Counted from the stretch's first letter, positions 6,651-15,456 are shown. The stretch is DNA of 32,202 nt from Lawsonibacter sp. (GCA_022798155.1 JAAWLY010000001.1:1-32202), one strand, 5' to 3'. Translations and numbers: made by a program. The notes: generated from the letters alone by a model not told the origin.

Positions 6651-8144
6651 ATGAAAAAATCCGCTCTGCGCGCCATCTCCTGGGTGGCGCTCCTCACACT
6701 GATTTCCAAGGGGCTGGGTATGGTCCGGGATATTTTGCAGGCCCGGGCTTTTGGCACAACCGCCGAGGTGGACCTGTTCACCGCGGCCAACAACGCCACC
6801 ATCTACCTCTTTACAACTGCCGCCTACGCCCTCTGCCTTGCGGCGGTGCCCATTTTTGCCCAGCGCCTGGCCAAAGACCGGGAAGAGGCCTTCCGCGCCG
6901 CTGACACCCTGCTGACCGTCTCCCTTCTGGCCAGCTTTGCGGTCACGGCCCTAACCCTGCTGGCCGGGGTCACCGGCCTGCAGGGCCAGGCGGTGGGGGC
7001 TTCCGGCCACGCCTTCCGCTGGTATATCTCCGTCATGGCCCTGACCCTGCCCCTGATCGTGCTGACCTATCTGCTCATGGCCCTGTTTCAGGCCATGGGC
7101 CATTACTCCCTCCAGGGCAGCCTGAGCCTGCTGTATAACATCGCCCTGTGCGGCCTGCTGCTGGCGGCGGGGTCCCGGATGTCGGTGGCCTCCTTCGCCA
7201 TCGCCACCAGCGTGGCCTGGTTCCTCCAGCTGGCCATGACCCTGCCCTGCCTGGTGCGGGAGCGCTACCGCTTCCACTTCCGGCTGGACCTGCGGGCCGG
7301 TTACCTCCCCCTCTATCTGCGCACCGCCGTGGTCACCGCCTTCACCACCGCCATCTTCCTGTTCTGCTACCTGATGGACACCAATATGGCCTCTCCCATG
7401 GGGGAGGGGGTCACCTCCGCTTTCTACTACGCGGACAAGCTGTTTACTCCGGTGATTACCACCTTGATTTACAGCATCGGAGCGGTGATGTTCCCCCAGT
7501 GGAGCGAAAAGCACGCCTCTATGGCCGACGGGGAGTACCGCGGCTATGTGGGTGGGGTGGTGGAGAGCACCATTCTCCTGCTGCTCCCCTTGAGCGCTCT
7601 GTTCTCCGTCTTTGGCGTGCCCATCATCCGGGTGCTCTTCGAGGGAGGCAGCTTTACCCCGGAGTCCTCCGCCCTCACCGGCATGGTCTTTGCCCGGTAC
7701 GCCTTGGGCATGGTGGGCTTCGCCCTGCTGGACCTGCTGGCCAAGGCCTACTACGCCATGCAGGACACCCGGGTCCCCCTGGTGGTCAATGTTGGCGTGC
7801 TGGCGGGCAATTTTGTGCTGAATCTGGCGTTGATGCAGCTCTGCCCCACCCCGGGAGCTCTGGCGGTGGCCACCTCCCTGGCCATGACCTTGGGCGGCGT
7901 GGTGCTGCTGGCGATGTTCCTTCAGGGCCGGTCCGGGGTGCTCCATCCCCTGCGGCTGGCCGCAGGGACGGGGCTGTCCGTCATCCTCTATCTGGTGCTG
8001 GACCTGGCCTCCGGGGCGCTGGTCACCGCCGCTGACGGCAAGCTGATGCTGGTGGTCAAGTGCGGCGCTCTGGGGGCGGCGGGCCTGCTGGTTTATCTGC
8101 TGCTGATGGGGCGGGCCTGTCTGGCCTCTTTTACCAAATCCTAG
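6651..8144 (+). CDS. murJ: MurJ/MviN-family lipid II flippase
   Basis: A 497-residue multi-spanning membrane protein of the MOP exporter superfamily, MurJ branch, which moves lipid-linked peptidoglycan precursor across the membrane. Family marks are the N-terminal SKGLGMVRDILQARAFGTTAEVD (split by the first helix), the ADKLFTPVITTLIYSIGAVMFPQ segment (about 265-290), IRVLFEGGSFTPESS (about 330), and AKAYYAMQDTRVP in the second half. About 14 hydrophobic helices are visible, the expected number. Start: GAGG at 6640-6643 is properly spaced for ATG 6651; an ATG at 6645 is too close. It shares an operon with the DUF5693 gene 13 bases downstream. A role for another lipid-linked polysaccharide is possible. 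Confidence 0.85.
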   Translation: MKKSALRAISWVALLTLISKGLGMVRDILQARAFGTTAEVDLFTAANNATIYLFTTAAYALCLAAVPIFAQRLAKDREEAFRAADTLLTVSLLASFAVTALTLLAGVTGLQGQAVGASGHAFRWYISVMALTLPLIVLTYLLMALFQAMGHYSLQGSLSLLYNIALCGLLLAAGSRMSVASFAIATSVAWFLQLAMTLPCLVRERYRFHFRLDLRAGYLPLYLRTAVVTAFTTAIFLFCYLMDTNMASPMGEGVTSAFYYADKLFTPVITTLIYSIGAVMFPQWSEKHASMADGEYRGYVGGVVESTILLLLPLSALFSVFGVPIIRVLFEGGSFTPESSALTGMVFARYALGMVGFALLDLLAKAYYAMQDTRVPLVVNVGVLAGNFVLNLALMQLCPTPGALAVATSLAMTLGGVVLLAMFLQGRSGVLHPLRLAAGTGLSVILYLVLDLASGALVTAADGKLMLVVKCGALGAAGLLVYLLLMGRACLASFTKS

Positions 8145-8157
8145 CGAGGTGGGTCAC

Positions 8158-9768
8158 ATGCGAAAAAAGAAACAGAACCCCCTGCTGTGGGGGATGGCGC
8201 TTGTCGGGCTGATCTGCTCCCTGGTGATGCTCACCGGTCGCTTCTCCGCTGAGCTGAAATCCAATCAGGTGTCCTGCGCCATCCACTATGAGGATATCCT
8301 CCTGCTCGCCCAGGCCGACGGCCGGACACCCGAGGACTGGCTGGCTGACCTGAACCAGGCCGGGGTTCACTATCTGATTGTCCCGGACGGGGAAGGGGAC
8401 CGGGTAGCGGGCATGGCCCGCTCCGGCGAGACCGCCCAGCCGGGAGACGCCTTTTTGATCGCCCCTCCGCCTCCCCGGGGCTTCAAGGGCTACGATGTCC
8501 CCGGGATGCCCCAGGGGGACAGCTCCGTCCCCCTGGCCCTGGTGGAGAACTACAACCGCACCGGCGTGGTGTTGCCGGAGCAGTTCGACCCGGCGGCCTG
8601 GGAGGGCCCCATGGTCAAAACCCTGTACATGTACGATGCCTACAGCTACCACTATCAGAAAACCGGGGACGCCCCCTCCGAGAATGAGAACATCCTCTTC
8701 CGGGCGGTCACCGACCGGGGGATGCGGCTGATCGTGGTCACCCCCCTGGAGTACGAGGGGGGCGGCGTGGTGGCCGACCCGGAGGCCTATGCGGACATGC
8801 TCTCCGGCCTGGGGGAGCGGATCGAGAGCCGGGGGCTGACCCTGGGGGAGGAGTTCTCCCCCCTGGATGTCCCCCACCCCGGCCCCCTGCTGCTGGCGGG
8901 GACGGCCCTGCTGCCCGCGGCGCTGGCGGTGCTGTTTTTAAGCCTGGTCTTTCCGGCCAGCCCCATGCTGGAGAACATTCTCCTCGTCCTGGGCATTCTG
9001 GCCGCCGTGGGAGGGGCTTTCCTGGTCCCGGATCTGCTCCAAACCCTGGTGGCTTTCGGCGCGGCGGTGCTGGCCCCCTGCTACACCGTGCTGCTGTTTC
9101 GTTCCATCTCCTGCGGAAAGGAGAATCTCCTGTGTCAGCTGCCACTCCCCGCCCGGTATCCGGCGGTCCTGGCCGGTGTGTTGGCCATCAGCCTGGGGGG
9201 CGGGCTGTACGTGGGGGCCCTGCTGGCCACCCCCTCCTATATGCTGGAGTTTCAGGTCTTTACCGGCGTCAAGCTGGCCCAGCTTCTTCCCCTGGTGGTT
9301 ACGGTACTGATTTTAGGCCCCGCCCTGCGCCGCCGGCCCTCTGGCGGCAGTCAGAAGCTGCCTCTGGCGCTGATTGTCCTGCTGGTCCTGGGCATAGCGG
9401 CCGCCCTGGTGCTGCTGATACTCCGCTCCGGCGACAACATGCTCCCGGTGGCAAAATTTGAGATCGCCGCCCGGAACTGGCTGGAGCAGACCCTCTACGC
9501 CCGCCCCCGGACCAAGGAGATGCTCATGGCTTTCCCGGTGCTGGCCGTCTACCTGGTGGCCGCCGACCGGCGCTTCGCCCTGCTGGAGTTTCCTTTGGCC
9601 ATCCTGGCGGAGGTGGGCTCCGTCTCTGTGGTCAACACCTTCTGCCATATCTTCACCCCCGTCCACATCTCCTTCATCCGCACCCTCCTCAGCGCCGGCA
9701 TCGGGCTGGTGCTGGGCTACGCGGGCCTGGTCGTGTTCTGTCTGCTGCTTCGGCAGAAAAAAACATAA
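8158..9768 (+). CDS. DUF5693 family membrane protein
   Basis: A 536-residue protein. One membrane segment near the N-terminus (about 10-30) is followed by an extracytoplasmic domain (about 30-240) with the family-like phrase YEDILLLAQADGRTPEDWLADLNQAGVHY. About eight to nine membrane helices follow, from residue 240 to the end. This layout fits DUF5693, a family of unknown function in Firmicutes that I recall next to envelope polysaccharide genes such as csaB. Start: a GTG at 8149 is in frame but sits on the GAGGT ribosome site (8146-8150), so ATG 8158 is preferred. It follows murJ by 13 bases and ends at a strong terminator, so it probably works in envelope building with the flippase; that is inference. 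Confidence 0.75.
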   Translation: MRKKKQNPLLWGMALVGLICSLVMLTGRFSAELKSNQVSCAIHYEDILLLAQADGRTPEDWLADLNQAGVHYLIVPDGEGDRVAGMARSGETAQPGDAFLIAPPPPRGFKGYDVPGMPQGDSSVPLALVENYNRTGVVLPEQFDPAAWEGPMVKTLYMYDAYSYHYQKTGDAPSENENILFRAVTDRGMRLIVVTPLEYEGGGVVADPEAYADMLSGLGERIESRGLTLGEEFSPLDVPHPGPLLLAGTALLPAALAVLFLSLVFPASPMLENILLVLGILAAVGGAFLVPDLLQTLVAFGAAVLAPCYTVLLFRSISCGKENLLCQLPLPARYPAVLAGVLAISLGGGLYVGALLATPSYMLEFQVFTGVKLAQLLPLVVTVLILGPALRRRPSGGSQKLPLALIVLLVLGIAAALVLLILRSGDNMLPVAKFEIAARNWLEQTLYARPRTKEMLMAFPVLAVYLVAADRRFALLEFPLAILAEVGSVSVVNTFCHIFTPVHISFIRTLLSAGIGLVLGYAGLVVFCLLLRQKKT

Positions 9769-9809
9769 GCAAAGAACCCTGACGGCATAGACCGTCAGGG
9801 TTCTTTGCT
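9768..9809. terminator. Bidirectional terminator between DUF5693 and nhaC-type genes
   Basis: A perfect 18-bp stem, AGCAAAGAACCCTGACGG (9768-9785) with its complement at 9792-9809, and a 6-base loop. It overlaps the last base of one stop codon and the first bases of the convergent one. Confidence 0.85.
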
Positions 9810-11106
9810 ATCTTCTGCTTTGAACCCAGCACCACAGGGGGAGTAAGTATAGGTAGAAGGCCAGGGGCAGGGCCGCCGCCCCCACCTCCATGGTGGTAAG
9901 AGGGACGCTGGCGGCAATGGCCCAGGGCACCAGCCCGGCCAGGTTGATGGTGGAATTGCCGATGTTGGCGGCCAGCTCTATGGCGGGCAGTTCCCGGCGG
10001 CGATACTCCTCCTTCAGCAGCTGGGCGCTCATCACAATGGCCACCGTCTGGTTGCAGAACAGGGCGCTGCACCCAAAGGAGGCCGCCACATGGGCCCCAA
10101 ACAGCCCGATTTTCCCCGCCAGCGCCCCCACCCGGCCGGTCACCGGCGCCAGAAGGCCGGTGCCGTTGAACATGCCCGAGTAGGCGCAGGACAGCAGCAC
10201 AATGCACACCACGCTGACCATGGAGATCAGCCCGCCGCCAGACATCAGCTCCGTCAAGGCAGACAGCTCGGGCCGGTAGCCCAGCACACAGGCCCGAAGC
10301 GTCTCCCCCGGGGAGAGGTGCTGGACCAGCAGGGTACACCCGGCGGACAGTACACAGCTTACCGCAATGGAGGCCACGGCGCTTATCTTCAGCCAGGGCA
10401 GAATCAGCAGCGCCGCCGCCGGCAGTATAGCGGGCCAGGACAGGGAAAAGCCCTCCTCCAGGGCGGACACAATCTGAACATCCACCCCCCGGATGGGATA
10501 CAGCAGGGACAGCCCCCCGTAGAGGACCAGGGTAGCTAGAAAGGGAACCGGAGTATCCCGCCACATCCGCATCTGAAAGTCGTGCTGGTCCGCGCCGGCC
10601 ACAGCCGCCGTCAGGGCCGCCGAGGAGGAGGCCGGGGACAGCCGCTCCCCAAAGTAGATGCCGGACATAATGGCTCCCGCCGTCACCGCCAGGTTTGCCC
10701 CGCCGCTGCGAGCGATGGTCATCAGAATCACGCCCGCCGTCCCCACTACGCCGAAACAGCTGCCAAAGGCCAGGCTGAACAGCGCGGCCAGCAGGAAGGT
10801 CACCAGCACAAAGGTGCCTGGCGTAATCAGCCGGACTCCCAGCCACACAAACAGGGCCACCGTCCCACCAGATCGCCATAGGGCGGTGAGCAGCCCCAGC
10901 AGCAGCAGAATGCGCAGCACCTTCAGCGAGGTACCCATCCCCTCCAGAGCCATTTTTAGCAGAGCCGGGACGGAGGTCCCCCGCCGGACCCCCACCGCAA
11001 AAAAGCACACAAACCCTACCGCCAGCGCCCAGGCAAGAGACAGACCCTTTGCCATACATCCCACCACGCAGAGCAGAAACATCCCAAAGGCAGCCAATAA
11101 ATCCAT
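9808..11106 (-). CDS. NhaC-family Na+/H+ antiporter
   Basis: A 432-residue inner-membrane transporter of the NhaC/ion-transporter superfamily. About ten to twelve hydrophobic helices are visible. The phrases GSCFGVVGTAGVILMTIA, SGIYFGERLSPASSSA, and the C-terminal FGCSALFCNQTVAIVMSAQL fit NhaC-like antiporters, including the malate/lactate type. Start: the frame is open to 11241, but AGGAGAGG precedes ATG 11106 and a promoter lies at 11166-11138, inside the extended frame, so 11106 is right. It is a single gene, divergent from spoIIR. Substrate (Na+/H+ only, or organic acid coupled) cannot be told. Confidence 0.82.
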   Translation of the reverse strand: MDLLAAFGMFLLCVVGCMAKGLSLAWALAVGFVCFFAVGVRRGTSVPALLKMALEGMGTSLKVLRILLLLGLLTALWRSGGTVALFVWLGVRLITPGTFVLVTFLLAALFSLAFGSCFGVVGTAGVILMTIARSGGANLAVTAGAIMSGIYFGERLSPASSSAALTAAVAGADQHDFQMRMWRDTPVPFLATLVLYGGLSLLYPIRGVDVQIVSALEEGFSLSWPAILPAAALLILPWLKISAVASIAVSCVLSAGCTLLVQHLSPGETLRACVLGYRPELSALTELMSGGGLISMVSVVCIVLLSCAYSGMFNGTGLLAPVTGRVGALAGKIGLFGAHVAASFGCSALFCNQTVAIVMSAQLLKEEYRRRELPAIELAANIGNSTINLAGLVPWAIAASVPLTTMEVGAAALPLAFYLYLLPLWCWVQSRR

Positions 11107-11137
11107 GCGTTTCCTCTCCTTTTTCCGTCTATGGGGG

Positions 11138-11166
11138 ATTGTACCACCTCTACGGCCCTTTGTCAC
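11138..11166 (-). promoter_or_regulatory. Promoter of the nhaC-type gene
   Basis: On the minus strand GTGACA (11166-11161), a 17-base spacer and TACAAT (11143-11138), about 32 bases before ATG 11106. It fixes the start codon by excluding the longer reading. Confidence 0.65.
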
Positions 11167-11204
11167 CCTCCCGGAACAAATTTTCCAAATCTGCCGCCGC
11201 CCCG

Positions 11205-11234
11205 GTATAGAACCGGAAAGGCCCGTCCATAATG
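11205..11234 (+). promoter_or_regulatory. Probable sigma-F promoter of spoIIR
   Basis: GTATA (11205-11209), a 15-base spacer and GTCCATAAT (11225-11233) match the sigma-F pattern GYWTA-N15-GGNNANAMT with one mismatch. It lies 36 bases before the spoIIR start. In Bacillus spoIIR is a sigma-F gene, which supports the reading. Confidence 0.5.
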
Positions 11235-11269
11235 TAGGCATATTACATCGGGAGGCCCGGGAGGATTTT

Positions 11270-11890
11270 ATGGATCGGAAGCTAAAGCATTGGGAATTGG
11301 CGCTGATGTTCGGCGTTTTGGTGGCTGTGGTGGCGGGAGGCTGGCTGGGCCGGGAGCAGCAGGAGCTGGCGGACAGCGTGGTGCGCTTTCACGTCATCGC
11401 CAACTCAGACAGCGAGGAGGATCAGGCCTTGAAGCTGGCCGTCCGGGACCGGGTACTGGCCCGAGCGGAGGAGCTGTACCCCCAGGAGGCCACCCTGGAG
11501 CAGGCCAAAGCCGCCCTGGAGGGACACCTAAACCTACTGGCTGACGCGGGCCGGGAGGTGGTGGAGGAACAGGGATATGACTACCCCGTCTCCGCCCAAG
11601 TAGAGGACTGCTGGTTCCCCACCAAGGAGTACGAGGGCTTTTCCCTGCCGGCGGGAAACTATACCGCCCTGCGGATCGTCATCGGCGAGGGGGAGGGCCA
11701 GAACTGGTGGTGCGTGGCCTTCCCGCCCCTGTGCCTGGGGGCGGCCAGCGAGACGGTGGACCAGGCCCTGGAGGCCGGCCACTTCACCCCAGAGCAGGGG
11801 GCGCTGGTCACCGGCGATGGCGAGGGCTATGTACTGAAATTCAAGGCCATGGAGTGGCTGGGCGAGGTCCAGGGGCTTTTCCAGAAATAA
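11270..11890 (+). CDS. spoIIR: Stage II sporulation protein R
   Basis: A 206-residue SpoIIR. In endospore formers it is made in the forespore, exported into the space between the membranes, and triggers SpoIIGA to process pro-sigma-E in the mother cell. Visible marks are one N-terminal membrane/signal segment (about 8-25), the conserved VVRFHVIANSDSEEDQALKL and VRDRVL (about 38-68), and NWWCVAFPPLCLG (about 144-156). Length is normal. The open frame runs far upstream, but ATG 11270 has GGGAGGA just ahead and a sigma-F-like promoter at 11205-11234. No spoIIGA or sigE is in the window. It marks the host as a spore former. Confidence 0.93.
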   Translation: MDRKLKHWELALMFGVLVAVVAGGWLGREQQELADSVVRFHVIANSDSEEDQALKLAVRDRVLARAEELYPQEATLEQAKAALEGHLNLLADAGREVVEEQGYDYPVSAQVEDCWFPTKEYEGFSLPAGNYTALRIVIGEGEGQNWWCVAFPPLCLGAASETVDQALEAGHFTPEQGALVTGDGEGYVLKFKAMEWLGEVQGLFQK

Positions 11891-11893
11891 CAC

Positions 11894-11929
11894 ACCGGGG
11901 GAGACAGCACCGTCTCCCCCGGTTTTTTG
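11894..11929. terminator. Terminator between spoIIR and the vWA gene
   Basis: ACCGGGGGAGAC (11894-11905) pairs perfectly with GTCTCCCCCGGT (11912-11923), followed by six T on the plus strand. The convergent vWA gene stops at 11930. The minus-strand tail has few T, so it serves mainly spoIIR. Confidence 0.85.
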
Positions 11930-13063
11930 TTACAGCTGGCCTCTCAGCGCCCGCTCCAACAGCTCGGGCAGCTTCTCCGGGGCGCAGGCAAAGCAGGGGA
12001 TGTCCAGGGCGGCAATGCGCTGGGCGGTCCGGGCGTCGTAGTAGGGCTTGCCCCCGTCGGCGATGGCCAGCAGCACCACCACCGTCACCCCGGAGTCCTT
12101 CATCTCCTCCACCCGGCGCAGCAGGGCCGCCCGGTTGCCCCCCTCCTCCAGGTCGGAGATGAGGAAAAACAGGGTTTTGGCCGGGGCCTCGATGAGCCCC
12201 TGGCAATAGGCGACGGACTTGGCGATGTCGGTGCCGCCCCCCATCTGAAAGCCGAAAAGCAGGTCCACCGGGTCGGCGCACAGGGGGGTCAGGTCCATGA
12301 TCTGGGTATCGAAGGCCACCACGCTGGTCTTGATCGCGGACATAGAGGCCAGCACACAGGCCATCACTGAGGAATAGAGAATGGACGGGCCCATGGAGCC
12401 GCTCTGGTCGATATCCAGAATGACGTGCCAACGGTTGACCCGGCTGGAGCGGTCGAAGAAATACACCCGCTCCGGGATGATTGCTCCCAACTCTCGGTTA
12501 TAATGCTTTAAATTTCTCCGAATCGTATAGGGAAAATCCAGCGCCGCGGCGGAGGGCAGCGGAGCGTGGGCCCGGCGGTTCAGGGCCGCCGTCACCGCCC
12601 GGCGCATATCGTTTTCCAGCAGCCGGTTGATCTCCTCCACAATTTTCCGGATGAAGACCCGGGCGGACTCCTTGGACTTCTTGGGAATCTGATCCTTGAG
12701 CATCAGCAGGGTGGAAGCCAGGTTCAAATCGGGCTCTAGGCTGTCCAGCAACTCGGGCTCCAGGAGCAGCTGCTTTAATCCTTTGCGCTCAATGGCGTCG
12801 TTCTGCACCACCGCCACAATCTCCGGATCGAAGAGGGCGCGCAGATCCCCCAGCCATTTGGAAATCAACGGGGAGGAGGGGCCCTTTCCTCTGCCTCCAT
12901 CGCTCCCGAAGGACTCCCCCGGCCCGCCGTAGATGGCACCCAGGGCGGAGTCCATGAGCAGTTCCTCCTGGGACAGGGGAGCGCCCCCCATGCGGTCAAA
13001 GGACTCCTCCGTCTCGGAGCCCAAAATCAGCCGCCAGCGGGAGAGCTGTTCTTGCTGTGACAT
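11930..13063 (-). CDS. vWA-domain (CoxE-like) protein, last gene of the MoxR operon
   Basis: A 377-residue cytoplasmic protein. The N-terminal 200 residues are helical; a von Willebrand A domain follows (about 212-377). A complete metal-ion-dependent adhesion site is visible: D219-Q-S221-G-S223, T278 in GGGTD, and SDLEEG (D304). The layout matches the CoxE/YehP-type vWA proteins that pair with MoxR AAA ATPases. Partner: the ATPase two genes upstream in the same operon; the DUF5682 gene ends 11 bases before this start, with GGGGGTG as ribosome site. Probably the vWA domain presents a client to the ATPase; that comes from knowledge of MoxR/vWA pairs, not from this sequence. Confidence 0.88.
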   Translation of the reverse strand: MSQQEQLSRWRLILGSETEESFDRMGGAPLSQEELLMDSALGAIYGGPGESFGSDGGRGKGPSSPLISKWLGDLRALFDPEIVAVVQNDAIERKGLKQLLLEPELLDSLEPDLNLASTLLMLKDQIPKKSKESARVFIRKIVEEINRLLENDMRRAVTAALNRRAHAPLPSAAALDFPYTIRRNLKHYNRELGAIIPERVYFFDRSSRVNRWHVILDIDQSGSMGPSILYSSVMACVLASMSAIKTSVVAFDTQIMDLTPLCADPVDLLFGFQMGGGTDIAKSVAYCQGLIEAPAKTLFFLISDLEEGGNRAALLRRVEEMKDSGVTVVVLLAIADGGKPYYDARTAQRIAALDIPCFACAPEKLPELLERALRGQL

Positions 13064-13074
13064 AACCGCACCCC

Positions 13075-15456
13075 CTAAATATCGTCAAAGTCAAAGTCGG
13101 ACAGGCTGTCCAGCAGCTCTCTCTCCGCCTCGGTGGTCTCGTTCATTAGCAGTTCCGCCGCCTGCCGGGAGCTGACGCCCCAGATTTCTCCCAAATTTTC
13201 CGCAATGTCGTTCTTCTCCTTGGGGGAGAAGCCGGCAAAGGCCCGGCGGAGAAAGACCAGCGCCCGGCGGAAGGAATCCTCGTCCAGGGTGCTGAGGTAG
13301 CCGTCCAGCTGCCGCCACAGGGACAGCCGGGCGATGAGGGCGTACCGGTTCTTCCCCGCCAGCCCCTCGAACCACCCCGCCCCCAGGTCGGCGGGGACGC
13401 CGGGGGACAGCCGCCGGGCCACCTCCCGGGCCAGCAGCTCCTCGTCCGCCTCCCCCCGCTCCAGCAGGATGGCCATGGCGAAACCGGAACAGCGGGTGTT
13501 CAGGTCGTCCCGGTCGGAGATACCGGCCAGCAGGTCCAGCCAGCGCTCTTTTTCCAGAAAATCATGACTGATCTGTAAAGTATTTAGCCTGTTCATTGCT
13601 TGTATCACAGCGGGTGCGGCCTTGGTGTCGCAGAGGCAGGCATCCTCCAGGGTCAGACAGCCCCGCAAGTATAACTGCTTTACAAGGGGAATGACCGGCT
13701 CCGGATCAAACCGGCGCAGGTCGCCGTAGCGGACTACCAGGCTCAGCCGCTGAGCCGTCTCGGCCACGTCGGACAAAGCGGCCTCATCCACGCTCAGCCC
13801 CTGGAGCACCGACAGGGCGTGCCAAGCGGCAGCGGGCATCCCGCACAGGAAGGCGTCCTCAAAGATGGCGGCTGCCTGGGCAATGGTGGTGCTGTTCCGC
13901 TCCTTCAGGGCGAAGGCCGCCGCCCCCTGGACGGTGTCCCCCATGAGGGCGGACTCCACCACCTCGATCTCCGCCTCGGGAGTCCAGCGCAGCTCCCAGT
14001 ACTCCCCCCAGTTGGCCCCCTCCTGCCGGGAGGGGAGGAGGGCGGCAAAGTGTATTCCCAGCACCCGCAGGCGGTGGAGGAAAAAGGACCTGCGCAGGTC
14101 GATGAGGGCGGCCGCCTCCGACTTTACGTTCAGCTTCTCCCGCAAATCCAGGTCCAGCCGCAGGAGCTCCTGGGTGCGGAATTTCTCCAGCCGCAGCTCC
14201 TTGAGCTGGCGGTAGAAGTCCTCCTGCACGCTGGTGCGGGCCACTCCCTCGGGAAGAAAGCCGATTTTCCTGCCAATCTCTGTGTCCGCTGCGGCCAGGG
14301 CCAGCTCGGAGAACTGCCCGTGACCCATGGTGGCTACCGAGGCGTCCCGCAGGTCTGACAAGGCAGAAACCTTGCTTCCCCGCATGACACAGAGGGTTTG
14401 CGCCATGCGTACCGCCTCGATCACCTCGGCGGAGGACACCAAATTGCCCGCCCTCCGGTGAGCGTCAGCCAGCCGGGTGAGGTAGAGGTAGGGGACCTCC
14501 CCCAGCCCCTTGTCGTTCAGGGCCTCCCAGAGCAGCTCAAAGTAAGCCGGGGCCTTGTTCCCCGCCCCGTAGCCCGACCGGGAGGACAGCCGGTAGTAGG
14601 AGTAGGGCATCAGGGTGGCCAAAGCGTCCGCCTGGGGAAGGGCCAACGCCTCTTCATCGGTCATGGGGGCGTTTGCCTCCAGGCCGGCCACGTGGAAGGC
14701 CCCGCAGACACAGAAGATTTTCTCCGCCGGGACCCCGCTGTCCACCGCCTTCTGAATGCACCGCTTCATATAGGCCTCCCGCACCACCGTCTCGGCGGTG
14801 CGGCGGGGGTCGTCCGCCGAGGACTCTCTCAGCTGATTGCCAAAGGTATTACAGGCCAGCTGGTAATCCTGCCAGTTTTCAATTTGCTCAAAATTCCGCT
14901 CCCAAAAGGTGTCGTGGTCCTCCCCGGTGAGGGTCTCCAGGCGCTTGTAGACGGACTCGGTGGTTTGAAGATTATTCTCATCTTGAATCCCTCCACCACC
15001 GCCTTCGGCGGCGGGCCCCCTCCCCTTGACAAGGGAGGCATTTGGCTGCCGGCCTTCAGACTCCTCTTCAGAAGTCTCCCCTGTTAAAGGGGGGAGGGCC
15101 CGGGAGGATTCCTTCCCCCGCTCCTCTGCCTCTAAAAACCCCAGAAATACCGGGGAGGGCAGGTCCATAAACCGGCATTCCACCTTGTGCTCGTGGGCCC
15201 ACAGAATGGCTTGGAGCTCCGGGGAGTAGACGGCGAAGGGCCACAGGATGGTGCGCACCGGCGGGGTCCGGGTGTAGGCCAGGATGGCGGCGGGGAGCTG
15301 GGTGTCCGGGTGGCACAGCCAGTGCATCTGGTCGTTTAAGTCACTGGGACCCTCCACTAGTACCAGCTGGGGCTGGGCCGCGTCCAGGGCCCTCCGCAGG
15401 TGGTACGCCGCCGCCGGAGACAGGTGCCGCACCCCGAAAAATGTCGGCTTATTCAT
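13075..15456 (-). CDS. DUF5682 family protein with in-frame repeat insertion
   Basis: A 793-residue DUF5682 protein, usually found with MoxR ATPase, vWA and SWIM proteins; function unknown. The N-terminal domain starts FFGVRHLSPAAAYHLRRAL (H11), then VLVEGPSD (E35) and PFAVYSPE (73-80). A later FCVCGAFHVAGLE (H255) follows. The spacing and chemistry of these three motifs resemble TIKI/TraB/EreA-type hydrolases (inference). The C-terminal 500 residues are mostly helical, repeat-like. Residues about 115-158, low-complexity and rich in Pro, Glu and Gly, are encoded by a palindromic repeat (14985-15112) inserted without breaking the frame. Start: ATG 15456 overlaps the ATPase stop (ATGA); an upstream in-frame start at 15498 lies inside the ATPase gene and is unlikely. 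Confidence 0.85.
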   Translation of the reverse strand: MNKPTFFGVRHLSPAAAYHLRRALDAAQPQLVLVEGPSDLNDQMHWLCHPDTQLPAAILAYTRTPPVRTILWPFAVYSPELQAILWAHEHKVECRFMDLPSPVFLGFLEAEERGKESSRALPPLTGETSEEESEGRQPNASLVKGRGPAAEGGGGGIQDENNLQTTESVYKRLETLTGEDHDTFWERNFEQIENWQDYQLACNTFGNQLRESSADDPRRTAETVVREAYMKRCIQKAVDSGVPAEKIFCVCGAFHVAGLEANAPMTDEEALALPQADALATLMPYSYYRLSSRSGYGAGNKAPAYFELLWEALNDKGLGEVPYLYLTRLADAHRRAGNLVSSAEVIEAVRMAQTLCVMRGSKVSALSDLRDASVATMGHGQFSELALAAADTEIGRKIGFLPEGVARTSVQEDFYRQLKELRLEKFRTQELLRLDLDLREKLNVKSEAAALIDLRRSFFLHRLRVLGIHFAALLPSRQEGANWGEYWELRWTPEAEIEVVESALMGDTVQGAAAFALKERNSTTIAQAAAIFEDAFLCGMPAAAWHALSVLQGLSVDEAALSDVAETAQRLSLVVRYGDLRRFDPEPVIPLVKQLYLRGCLTLEDACLCDTKAAPAVIQAMNRLNTLQISHDFLEKERWLDLLAGISDRDDLNTRCSGFAMAILLERGEADEELLAREVARRLSPGVPADLGAGWFEGLAGKNRYALIARLSLWRQLDGYLSTLDEDSFRRALVFLRRAFAGFSPKEKNDIAENLGEIWGVSSRQAAELLMNETTEAERELLDSLSDFDFDDI
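14985..15112. repeat. CCTCC-type palindromic repeat inside the DUF5682 gene
   Basis: GAATCCCTCC (14985-14994) at one end mirrors GGGAGGATTCC (15102-15112) at the other. Inside are CCGCC-TTC-GGCGG, CCCCTTG/CAAGGG and CCCCTGTTAAAGGGG hairpins. It resembles palindromes widely scattered between genes of gut Clostridia. Here it lies within a coding region and is read through in frame on the minus strand. Confidence 0.75.

Noticed and set aside
9689..11059. Long open frame in another minus-strand frame over the nhaC-type gene
   Set aside because: Low-complexity Gly/Pro/Arg-rich translation without ribosome site, and the overlapping frame gives a clear NhaC-type membrane protein.
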